Assembly (NCBI RefSeq): GCF_008520265.1
Contig: NZ_VIQM01000009.1
Span: 1 to 64,000 of the forward strand
Source of the DNA: Sphingobacterium cavernae
GTDB lineage: Bacteria; Bacteroidota; Bacteroidia; Sphingobacteriales; Sphingobacteriaceae
DNA length: 64,000 bases
Reading direction: 5' to 3'
Positions 1 to 7,650 of the stretch are shown here, in pieces. How positions within the stretch are numbered: position 1 is the stretch's first letter; each line of letters starts with the position of its first letter. A model generated the notes under the pieces. That model ran no database searches and was not told where the DNA came from. It was given only the letters and a program-made list of their open reading frames with translations. The translations under genes and the position numbers were made by a program.

Positions 1-2
1 GT

Positions 3-206
3 TATATCCCTCGTGTTTCAATTACTTCTATTGTTCGCAAGTTAAAACAAGAATCTACTTATTACATTTCGCGTTCACCACACAGGTCATTCTTATTTAA
101 ACATTTTTGGAAAGAACATACTTTCTGATCTGATGGTTATTTTGTTTGTTCAATAGGTGAAGCATCTCCTGATACTATTCGTGAGTATATTATCAATCAG
201 GGTTAG
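3..206 (+). pseudogene. tnpA: IS200/IS605-family transposase TnpA, C-terminal remnant with an internal stop
   Basis: Reading from base 3 gives the C-terminal end of an IS200-type Y1 transposase (starts YIPRVSITSIVRKLKQ, ends SPDTIREYIINQG). The usual tryptophan codon in the TFWSDGYF segment is TGA here (126-128), so the frame is interrupted 26 codons before the natural stop at 204-206. The N-terminal part with the HUH motif lies left of the window. A single base change explains the damage, so the copy probably lost activity recently. An IS200/IS605-type right-end hairpin follows directly, and the element abuts an interrupted sensor-kinase gene, suggesting it inserted into that gene. Confidence 0.82.
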
Positions 207-256
207 TCGCTTACATCCAACAGGCTAAAGACCTGTGGGTTTTACGCTCCGTTTTA
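207..256 (+). mobile_element. Right end of the IS200/IS605-type element with subterminal hairpin
   Basis: Just after the transposase stop is an imperfect hairpin (about 217-239; stem ACAGG/CCTGT extended by CC/GG, loop CTAAAG) followed by GGGTTTTACGCTC. IS200/IS605 elements have such subterminal hairpins instead of inverted repeats. From about base 258 the sequence reads in frame into the sensor kinase, so the junction is placed near 250-260. The exact cleavage site cannot be set without an empty-site comparison. Confidence 0.6.
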
Positions 257-260
257 TAAA

Positions 261-1673
261 ATTGTTAAGAAAAATGTTAGTTATATTATCAAGATCAATT
301 CAAAAAAGAAGTCCAGGTATATCTCCGCAACATTTGAACAATCGGAAAATAAAGAAAACTATATTGTTTCTATCCTTGACAATACGGACTTGATTGAAAA
401 AATTCTTGAATTTAAAAAACAAGAATATCACCAACGACTTCTTGTATCTTCTATCAATGATATTATTTTTGAAGTAAATAAAGACGGAAATTTTTTAAAT
501 TATTGGACGAATAAACCTGAGCTTCTAATCCATCCGCCAAGTACATTTATTGGTAGACCTCTTACTGATGTTCTACCACAAGAAATTTCATCAAAAATAC
601 TGCATCTAATACGAAACAGTATAAAAGAAAAACAGCATAATAAATTCCAGTATAACCTACCAAACGCAAATAATAAACAGGAATGGTACTCCTTAACCAT
701 CAAAAATATTCCGGACCAGGATGAAATCGTAGCTGTCGTCATAACTGATATTACAAAAGAAAAAGATTATCAAGACAAATTGATTTTTTGGGAGAAAAAA
801 TTTTATCAAGCCTTCCATTTTTCAGGTATCGGCACAACACTGACTTCACTCGAAGGATATTTAATCGAAGGAAATAATACGGTTTCGGAGATACTGGGAT
901 ATAGTCGAAAAGAGCTACAACATATTCGATCTATAGATATTACACATCCTGATGACAAAGCATTTGATTTATCGGTGCGCAGTGATTTAGTACAAGGGAA
1001 AAAAAATTACCAAACATTTCTGAAGAGATATCTACATAAAGGAAATTATTATGTTTGGTGTTCTATCATAATATCCTTAGTAAGAGAAAATTGGAAAAAC
1101 CCTCAATATTTTATTGTTCAACTTGTCGATATGACAGAATTCATTAGAAATAATGAAGAACTAATCCTTGAAAAGAAGAAATTAGAAACTATAAAAGCGC
1201 AATTAGAGTCTAAGATTTTACAAAATGAGGAAGCTAATCATATTATTGCACACAATCTATTAAGTCCAATTGCTAATATCAAAATGTTAATTGATAATCT
1301 TAAAGAAACACAAGAAAAAGACATTTTGTTGAATTTATTAAGCTCATGTTGCGACGAATTAGATGAAACAGTTGCGGATCTAAATGCCATTGCTTCAAAC
1401 ATAAATAATAACTTAAATAATCACGAAATAGAGTTGTGCAGATTCAATGAGATTTTAGACAAAATTATTGAAATCAAGCAACCGGTAATTTCTAAGAAGA
1501 ATGCCGAGATAATTACTGACTTTCAAGTTCAAGAGATCAAAACTCAAAGGGTAGCGTTGTACTCTATTATAGATCAATTACTAGACAATGCTTTGCAGTT
1601 TTCAGCAGAGACAAGATCGCCTCTTACTCGAAAAGCAAATCAACAGTGGCAGGCTTACCAAAAGCAATATTAA
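261..1673 (+). pseudogene. PAS-domain sensor histidine kinase fragment, truncated at both ends by insertion sequences
   Basis: The frame is open from the IS right end (about 258) with PAS-like sequence before the first possible start (TTG at 390), so the true N-terminus is missing. From 390 the product has a PAS domain (residues about 15-125), a second PAS domain (about 135-255, ending VDMTEF), a coiled coil and a HisKA-like helix with H-box IIAHNLLSPIANI. The HATPase domain is cut right after its N-box (DQLLDNALQFS): from about 1600 the DNA belongs to an IS1634-type transposase in another frame, so the last 20 or so residues and the stop at 1671-1673 are foreign. ATP-binding G boxes are absent and the protein cannot be an active kinase. 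A truncated receiver domain lies past the IS fragment. Specificity is unknown. Confidence 0.75.
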
Positions 1674-2142
1674 TAACAGAGGCTATAACAAATACCTTAA
1701 AATGGAGGGAAATGTCAAAATCTCCATCGATAGGGAAAAATATGACCAGGACCAAAAATGGGATGGATTAAAGGGGTATGTGACCAATAGCACGCTTCCC
1801 GCTAAAGAAATCATAGCAAATTACAAAAATCTTTGGCACATCGAAAAAGCATTTCGGATGTCTAAAACTGATCTTCGGATCCGACCAGTTTATCATAGGT
1901 TAAGGCATAGGATCGAGGCTCATATTTGCTTGTCTTTTGTAGCTTACACCATTTATAAGGAATTGGAAAGGGTACTTAATAAGGAATCCTTCTCATTATC
2001 ACCGGAAAAAGCCGCAGAGATAACAAGAAATATATACCAGCTGGAAATAGTACTCCCGGAATCCAGAGCCATAAAAAACATCCTCTTGAAAATGGATGAA
2101 AAACAAACAAGGTTAATCGAGATCGTCAATAAAAATTTCTAG
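1606..2142 (+). pseudogene. IS1634/IS4-type DDE transposase, C-terminal fragment
   Basis: The translation matches the C-terminal third of IS1634-type transposases: KWDGLKGYVTN, then YKNLWHIEKAFRMSKTDLRI, which carries the Y-x2-(R/L)-x3-E-x6-K block with the third catalytic acid, and RIEAHICLSFVAYTIYKEL. The N-terminal part with the first two Asp residues is missing, so this is an inactive remnant. The first ATG of this frame (1588) is still sensor-kinase DNA, so the junction lies near 1600-1612. The right junction is at or shortly after the stop (2140-2142). The kinase C-terminus and response-regulator N-terminus are both gone, so insertion was accompanied or followed by deletion. Confidence 0.78.
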
Positions 2143-2143
2143 G

Positions 2144-2455
2144 GTGTCCCTTTGCGGAAAACAGGAAAATGCACTAGATGCGTTAGAAGGATTAAAATCA
2201 AGTCTGGTTAATAATTCAAAAATCTCCGATTATCTTTTTGTCGATATTAACATGCCCTATATGACAGGCGGGGAAATGATGGATAAGTTGCAAGAAGATG
2301 AATATTCTTTTCTCCAAAATTCTAAAATATTCATCGTTAGTTCCTCACACTCAGAGTCAGGCACAAATAACACCCAACAATACACTTTTATTACTGAGTA
2401 TATTCAAAAGCCTGTTAAGAAGGAAAAACTAATAGAAATATTAGCTCTTCCTTAA
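2144..2455 (+). pseudogene. Response regulator receiver domain, N-terminally truncated
   Basis: The product contains the rear two thirds of a receiver domain: the phosphoacceptor strand LFVDINMPYMTG (Asp in FVDIN), the Ser strand IFIVSSSHS and the switch Lys in YIQKPVKK. The first strand and acidic Asp pair, about 40 residues, are missing because an IS1634-type fragment abuts the gene. The nominal GTG start at 2144 is at the junction and is probably not natural. It was likely the partner of the kinase fragment upstream. Without the acidic pocket, phosphorylation should fail. The gene ends 6 bp from convergent cutC. Confidence 0.72.
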
Positions 2456-2461
2456 AACATT

Positions 2462-3142
2462 CTATTTCGATATCTCCTTAAGAACTGACTTTAGAGCAGA
2501 TACTTCCGCACCTACTGCTGTATCTCCACCATTTGTGATGGCAGAAGAATGATAAAAGTGTGCTCCAGTTTTGCTGTGCAAATTTTGAATATTTGTCGAA
2601 CGTAAACCGCCACCAGGCATTATAACAATTCTGTCTTTCGCTAATTGAACCAATTCTCTTAGATTATCTATTCCAAAGTCTACATTTGGTTCACAACCTG
2701 AAGTTAATATTGTTTGAAATCCACATGAAATAACATCCTCCAAGGCCGTTTCACAATTCGCAACTTCATCAAAAGCGCGATGAAATGTACATGGAGTTGG
2801 CGAAGCTAATTTAACTAATTCTTTATTCTGCGTAATATTAACGCTATTGTCCTCCTGCAATACACCAAACACAAAACCATCTACTCCAAATGCTTTAATT
2901 CGCAGAATATCTGCTTTCATTTGTTGAAATTCGTGATCAGAATACACAAAATTTCCACCTCGCGGACGAATCATAACATTAAGCTTGATATGTAAATTCT
3001 TCCTAGATTGAATAATATCATCGTCACTTGGTGTTGTGCCCCCAACTTCCATTCCCGCACACAATTCCACGCGATCCGCACCATATTCTTGCGCTATTAG
3101 CGCTGATTGTATATTGAAACTTGCTATTTCTAGTTTAGCCAT
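2462..3142 (-). CDS. cutC: CutC family protein (copper homeostasis protein CutC)
   Basis: This 226-residue TIM-barrel protein starts LEIASFNIQSALIAQ and carries the hallmarks RVELCAGMEVGGTTPS, KLNVMIRPRGGNFVYS, FHRAFD and MPGGGLRS. The length fits the family (about 230-250). CutC was linked to copper tolerance in E. coli, but the biochemical function is unsettled and a sugar or hydrolase role is possible. It starts 1 bp after the stop of the glycosylasparaginase gene on the same strand, so the two are almost surely co-transcribed. That pairing fits glycan degradation at least as well as copper handling. Confidence 0.9.
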   Translation of the reverse strand: MAKLEIASFNIQSALIAQEYGADRVELCAGMEVGGTTPSDDDIIQSRKNLHIKLNVMIRPRGGNFVYSDHEFQQMKADILRIKAFGVDGFVFGVLQEDNSVNITQNKELVKLASPTPCTFHRAFDEVANCETALEDVISCGFQTILTSGCEPNVDFGIDNLRELVQLAKDRIVIMPGGGLRSTNIQNLHSKTGAHFYHSSAITNGGDTAVGAEVSALKSVLKEISK

Positions 3143-3143
3143 T

Positions 3144-4133
3144 CTATTTTAAAAATGATTTTCCTTTAATCAATACATTGCCCTTTATATCATACTTCGC
3201 GAAATTGAAGCCCCCGTGAATACAATATGCACCATATTCTCCTTGCTTATTGAGTGCAATAAAACCAACTTGAATATTATCAAGTGACTTGCCTCTATTT
3301 TTTGTGAACTTAATTATTCTTTTCACAGCCTCTTCACATGCTTGCTGCGGAGAATTTCCTTGACGCATGAATTCCACGACCAAATGGCTGCCCACAGTAC
3401 GGATGACTTCTTCCCCATGCCCCGTTGCTGTCGCTGCTCCAATTTCGTTGTCTACATACAGACCAGCACCTATAATCGGTGAATCACCTACGCGACCATG
3501 CATTTTGTAGGCCATACCACTTGTTGTACACGCTCCAGAAAGATTTCCATTTGCATCCAACGCAATCATTCCTATCGTATCGTGATTTTCAATATTAACA
3601 ACAGGTTCATATTTTGCTGTTTTCAGCCATTCACGCCATTCTTTTTCGGACTCTTCGGTCAATAGATTCTCTTCTATGTATCCTTGTGCTTTTGCAAATT
3701 GCAACGCCCCCTCACCTACCAGCATGACATGTGGCGTTTTTTCCATAACGGCACGTGCTACGGAAATAGGATGTTTTATATTTTGCAAAGCTGCCACAGA
3801 ACCAATATTTGCCTGATCGTCCATGATACAGGCATCCAATGTTACAATGCCATCACGATCCGGGCGACCACCATAGCCAACACTGCGCTCTTTGGGATCT
3901 GCTTCTGTCAGTCTAACGCCTTGCTCAACCGCATCCAATGCACGTCCACCTTTGGCTAAAATTTTCCAAGCCTCTTCATTCGCTTGAATACCAAAATCCC
4001 ATGTAGATAACACAATTGGCTTATTCGATTTAGCTTTTGAAACTAAAGATTTTGCATTCAAAATTGAAGTTGATAAGCCCAATCCTATTCCCGAAAGCCC
4101 TAATTTTTTTATAAAAAGTCTTCTTGATTTCAT
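3144..4133 (-). CDS. N4-(beta-N-acetylglucosaminyl)-L-asparaginase, Tat-exported
   Basis: The 329-residue Ntn-hydrolase would cleave the GlcNAc-Asn bond of N-glycosylated asparagine after proteolysis of glycoproteins. The nucleophile is Thr186 in HDTIGM, preceded by a linker that would be cut autocatalytically to give alpha and beta chains. GDSPIIGAG and ATGHGEE follow as substrate-site segments. The N-terminus has a twin-arginine motif, SRRLFIK, before a hydrophobic stretch, so folded export to the periplasm is likely, as known for flavastacin-type glycosylasparaginases of Bacteroidota. It is the first gene of a probable two-gene operon with cutC. No clear promoter is seen upstream. Confidence 0.9.
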   Translation of the reverse strand: MKSRRLFIKKLGLSGIGLGLSTSILNAKSLVSKAKSNKPIVLSTWDFGIQANEEAWKILAKGGRALDAVEQGVRLTEADPKERSVGYGGRPDRDGIVTLDACIMDDQANIGSVAALQNIKHPISVARAVMEKTPHVMLVGEGALQFAKAQGYIEENLLTEESEKEWREWLKTAKYEPVVNIENHDTIGMIALDANGNLSGACTTSGMAYKMHGRVGDSPIIGAGLYVDNEIGAATATGHGEEVIRTVGSHLVVEFMRQGNSPQQACEEAVKRIIKFTKNRGKSLDNIQVGFIALNKQGEYGAYCIHGGFNFAKYDIKGNVLIKGKSFLK

Positions 4134-4201
4134 AATTTCTCGTAGCTAGATAGATCTAAAATTGAAACCTTAAATATATCACTTTAAACGCTAATAAATG
4201 A

Positions 4202-4231
4202 AAAATGCCACTCTTCAGAGCAGCATTTTCT
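4202..4231 (-). terminator. Hairpin terminator after the aminopeptidase P gene
   Basis: The hairpin has outer arms AAAATGC/GCATTTT and inner arms CTCT/AGAG separated by 2-nt bulges. Read on the minus strand it ends in a T run. It lies 5 bp past the stop of the minus-strand aminopeptidase gene (4236). Confidence 0.6.
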
Positions 4232-4235
4232 TAAA

Positions 4236-6011
4236 TTAAATTGCTTTCGTCTTGTTCGCTAACCAACTTGCTTCAGCGGTAGTCAAGTGGGGTGCTAATT
4301 TGTCAAAGACAAATTGGTTATAATGATTTAACCAATCGATATGTTCTTGTGCTAATAAATCTTTATTGACTAAATCCGTATCAATATAACAGATTGTTAG
4401 CGTTTCAAAATTCATGAAATCACCAAAAATACTATTATCGTATTTTTTTGCCAAAACAAGGTTTTCAATACGGATTCCATGTTTACCTTCACGATACAAA
4501 CCTGGTTCTATCGAAGTAATCATACCCTCTTCGATGGCGATGTCTGTTGGAGTAGGATTAAATACATGTGGCCCTTCGTGCACATTCAAGAAAAAACCAA
4601 TCCCATGTCCTGTACCGTGACCGTAATTGCGCAACGTTGCCCACATAGGTCTTCTGGTAATCGCATCGATTTGATAACCTTTTGAACCTACAGGAAAAAT
4701 AGCTTGACTTCCTTCAATTGTACCTTTCAACACAATCGTGTAATCATCCTTCTCCTCTTGCGTTATATTACCTAATGAAACCACACGCGTAATATCGGTA
4801 GTGCCAGTTTTATATTGCCCACCCGAATCCACCAACAATAGCCCCTCAGCTTTAAGTGTGTAGTTACTAATCTCATTAGCGGAATAATGTGGCAAAGCAC
4901 CATGATCCAAATATCCTGCAATAGTATTAAAACTTACATCCACAAAACCTTCTTGCTCTGCTCTAAAACCACGTAGTTTCTCAGCAATAGAAATTTCAGA
5001 CAACTCTTCCTGACCGACAGACTCTTCTAACCATTTGAAAAATTTCGTCATCGCGACTCCATCATTCACCATGGTCTGACGAATATGGTCGACTTCAACT
5101 TCGTTTTTTATAGCCTTTAATGAAGTGGAAGGATTGATTTTTTCAACAATGTTGACAGCAGAAGGTATACTATCGTAAACCGCAAAACACGTACGTTTTG
5201 GATCTATTAAGATAGAATTTACCTTAATATTCTTAACAAATTCAAACGCTTCATTATAATCTGCGATTTCGACACCTTGATTATTTAAAGTCACGATATC
5301 TTCAGCAGTCAGCTTTCCATCTGCAATAAACAAGATAGCTTTTCCTTGAGAAACATATACAAAAGACAGCACCACTGGATTGCAAGGCACGTCTTGCCCA
5401 CGAATATTTAATAACCAAGCAACATCATCCAACGAAGAAATGAAATGACCTTCTGTACGACTTTTCGCTAAAATTTGACGTACTGCTACTAATTTAGATT
5501 CAGTCGATTGTCCCGTTGTTACTACATCTAATAAATAGGCTTTTACTTGCGGAAGTGCTGGTCTATTTTCCCAAATAGCCGTTAATAAATCCACATGACC
5601 ATTCACATTAATTTGCAAAGGCTTCAATGTGTTTTTAACCGTTTGTGCTACTAACAATGAAGCTAAATTGCCATCAAAAGCAACTAGTGCACCTTCGGTT
5701 AATTTCTCTCCTAGCCAATCCGCATATTCCGCAGCACCTTGCGTCTTTAGTTTTACCAGTTCAATTCCTGAACCTTCCAATTGCTCATTTGCTTGGACAA
5801 AATAACGTGCATCCGTCCATAATCCTGCAAAATCTTGCGTAATAACCAATGTGCCAGCCGACCCCGTAAATCCAGAAACCCAGGCAATGCATTTGTATCT
5901 TTCTGGCAGATATTCGCTAATATGAGGATCAGAAGAAGGAATAATGTAAGCGTCAATTCCTTGACTGCCCATCGCCGTTCTAATCTTTGCTAATCTATCT
6001 TTATGTGACAT
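4236..6011 (-). CDS. Xaa-Pro aminopeptidase (aminopeptidase P, M24B family)
   Basis: At 591 residues this is the long, three-domain aminopeptidase P that removes N-terminal residues preceding proline. Two creatinase-like N-terminal domains (about 1-300) are followed by the pita-bread catalytic domain. Metal ligands are visible: the two Asp in LLLVDSGGQY...TTDITR, His in GHGTGHGIGFFLNVHEGPH, and the two Glu in SIEPGLYREGKHGIRIEN. No signal peptide is seen, so it should be cytoplasmic and act in peptide turnover. It has its own terminator. The start at 6011 fits the family N-terminus (RLAKIRTAM). Confidence 0.93.
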   Translation of the reverse strand: MSHKDRLAKIRTAMGSQGIDAYIIPSSDPHISEYLPERYKCIAWVSGFTGSAGTLVITQDFAGLWTDARYFVQANEQLEGSGIELVKLKTQGAAEYADWLGEKLTEGALVAFDGNLASLLVAQTVKNTLKPLQINVNGHVDLLTAIWENRPALPQVKAYLLDVVTTGQSTESKLVAVRQILAKSRTEGHFISSLDDVAWLLNIRGQDVPCNPVVLSFVYVSQGKAILFIADGKLTAEDIVTLNNQGVEIADYNEAFEFVKNIKVNSILIDPKRTCFAVYDSIPSAVNIVEKINPSTSLKAIKNEVEVDHIRQTMVNDGVAMTKFFKWLEESVGQEELSEISIAEKLRGFRAEQEGFVDVSFNTIAGYLDHGALPHYSANEISNYTLKAEGLLLVDSGGQYKTGTTDITRVVSLGNITQEEKDDYTIVLKGTIEGSQAIFPVGSKGYQIDAITRRPMWATLRNYGHGTGHGIGFFLNVHEGPHVFNPTPTDIAIEEGMITSIEPGLYREGKHGIRIENLVLAKKYDNSIFGDFMNFETLTICYIDTDLVNKDLLAQEHIDWLNHYNQFVFDKLAPHLTTAEASWLANKTKAI

Positions 6012-6130
6012 AGTTTTTATATGTAAAAGTAATGCAAGTTAAACATTTATACGCCCAATATCGAAACACAAAGCCCAAAGTAGGTAGCTTTTTTACAAAA
6101 TATGCACATTACACATACTTTTGAAAAGCG

Positions 6131-6138
6131 TATATTTG
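6131..6138 (+). promoter_or_regulatory. Putative -7 promoter element for dacB
   Basis: TATATTTG matches the Bacteroidota -7 consensus TAnnTTTG and lies 17 bp before the ATG at 6156. It lies inside the upstream extension of the reading frame, so it argues against the ATG at 6102. No strong -33 TTTG at the ideal distance is seen. Confidence 0.5.
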
Positions 6139-6155
6139 CTTATATGCCAAGAAAT

Positions 6156-7577
6156 ATGAAAATACATGCATTACTGCTTACGGGATTGTTTAGCTTAGGT
6201 GTAACACAGATCAGCCAAGCACAAAATATCAAACAAAAATTAACGCAAAACTTTACTACATTTTCAGGTCATTCGTCTTTGACGAACGGTATTGCATCAC
6301 TTCATGTAATGAATACCGAAACTGGCGAAACGGTTTTCGAAAAAAATGCTGAAGTAGGCTTACCAACAGCTTCTACGCTTAAAGTAATCACTTCCATCAC
6401 TGCGTTAGATTTATTAGGGAAAGATTTTACGTACAAAACTAAATTGTATTACGCTGGCGAAATTGATTCGCTTGGTATTTTACATGGAGATATTGTGATT
6501 CATGGCGCAGGCGATCCGACTTTGGGAAGTCATCGTTATGCGCATACAAAGGAAGATGTCATATTAGAAAAATGGAAAAAAGCCATTCTAGAATCAGGAA
6601 TAACAGCTATTAATGGAAGAATCATCGCAGATGATAGTATGTATAAAGGTATCGATGTACCTGGCGGCTGGCCTTGGACAGATATGGGAAATTATTATGG
6701 TGCAGGCATTTCTTCTTTAAATTGGAGAGAGAACAGCGCGGGGATTAATTTCCAAGCTGGCAACCTACAAGAACCCGCACCTATTGCAAACACGACTTCG
6801 GATTTGAGTTACTTGAAATTAGTAAACCATGTCACTGTAGGTCTCAACGGTTCTGGTGATAATGTCTATGCCTACTCCGCACCTTACAGTGAAAAAATTG
6901 TGATAAAAGGAACGTACGGGCAAGATCTAAAAAAGACCATAGAAATTTCTTTGCCAGACCCAGCTTACGATTTAGCCTTTAATCTAAGTAAAACTTTAGC
7001 TTTAGATAGTATTGTTGTAACTAATGGAATTACAACAGGACAACGCTTATTCGAAGAGGGATTAACAGTTCCTAAAGCAACAAAAGAATTAAATACACAT
7101 ACTTCACCTCCTTTGCACGAGATTGTTCATTGGTTTAATCAACGCAGTATTAATCTATACGGCGAAGCAATATTGCGAAGTATCGCATACATTACGGGAG
7201 GAAAAACTTCAACTTATGATGGCGCACAATACTTGAAAAAATATTGGGAACAAAAACTAAATATCAAAGCAAGTGAATTGGATGTAGTGGATGGCTCAGG
7301 GTTATCACCGCAAAATAACGTAACAACCCAAGCAATGAACCAAATCATGCAATACGCTGTAAAAAGACCGTGGTTTGCAGAATTTAATAAAAGTTTACCA
7401 ACTTATAATCAAATGACCATGAAAAGTGGAACCATCAATGGAACATTAGGCTATACTGGTTACCATACCGCAAAAGATGGCAAAAAATACACTTTTTCGC
7501 TTCTAGTGTATAATTATGCCGAAGGCGGAGCCCAAATGCGTCAACGAATGTTTACACTACTAAATACATTAAAATAA
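6156..7577 (+). CDS. dacB: D-alanyl-D-alanine carboxypeptidase/endopeptidase, PBP4 (DacB) class
   Basis: This periplasmic class C low-molecular-mass penicillin-binding protein (S13) trims or cleaves peptidoglycan peptides. From the ATG at 6156 the 473 residues begin with a signal peptide (MKIHALLLTGLFSLG, cut after SQA). The nucleophile motif SxxK is S73-T-L-K76. The second motif region is VDGSGLSPQNN and the third is KSGT. An insert between the first two motifs fits the PBP4 architecture. Frame-consistent starts at 6102 and 6144 are disfavoured because a -7 promoter element lies between them and because the signal peptide starts at 6156. Length is typical of DacB. Confidence 0.9.
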   Translation: MKIHALLLTGLFSLGVTQISQAQNIKQKLTQNFTTFSGHSSLTNGIASLHVMNTETGETVFEKNAEVGLPTASTLKVITSITALDLLGKDFTYKTKLYYAGEIDSLGILHGDIVIHGAGDPTLGSHRYAHTKEDVILEKWKKAILESGITAINGRIIADDSMYKGIDVPGGWPWTDMGNYYGAGISSLNWRENSAGINFQAGNLQEPAPIANTTSDLSYLKLVNHVTVGLNGSGDNVYAYSAPYSEKIVIKGTYGQDLKKTIEISLPDPAYDLAFNLSKTLALDSIVVTNGITTGQRLFEEGLTVPKATKELNTHTSPPLHEIVHWFNQRSINLYGEAILRSIAYITGGKTSTYDGAQYLKKYWEQKLNIKASELDVVDGSGLSPQNNVTTQAMNQIMQYAVKRPWFAEFNKSLPTYNQMTMKSGTINGTLGYTGYHTAKDGKKYTFSLLVYNYAEGGAQMRQRMFTLLNTLK

Positions 7578-7613
7578 TAGTCAATAATTTTCGTCCTTCT
7601 TATAAAAGAATAA

Positions 7614-7621
7614 TACTTTTG
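7614..7621 (+). promoter_or_regulatory. Putative -7 promoter element for maeB-ruvA
   Basis: TACTTTTG fits TAnnTTTG. It is 29 bp before the maeB start, and a T-rich stretch near 7588-7592 is at about the right distance for the -33 element. Confidence 0.5.
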
Positions 7622-7650
7622 TAGATTAAGTAGATTACTAAAAAACAATT

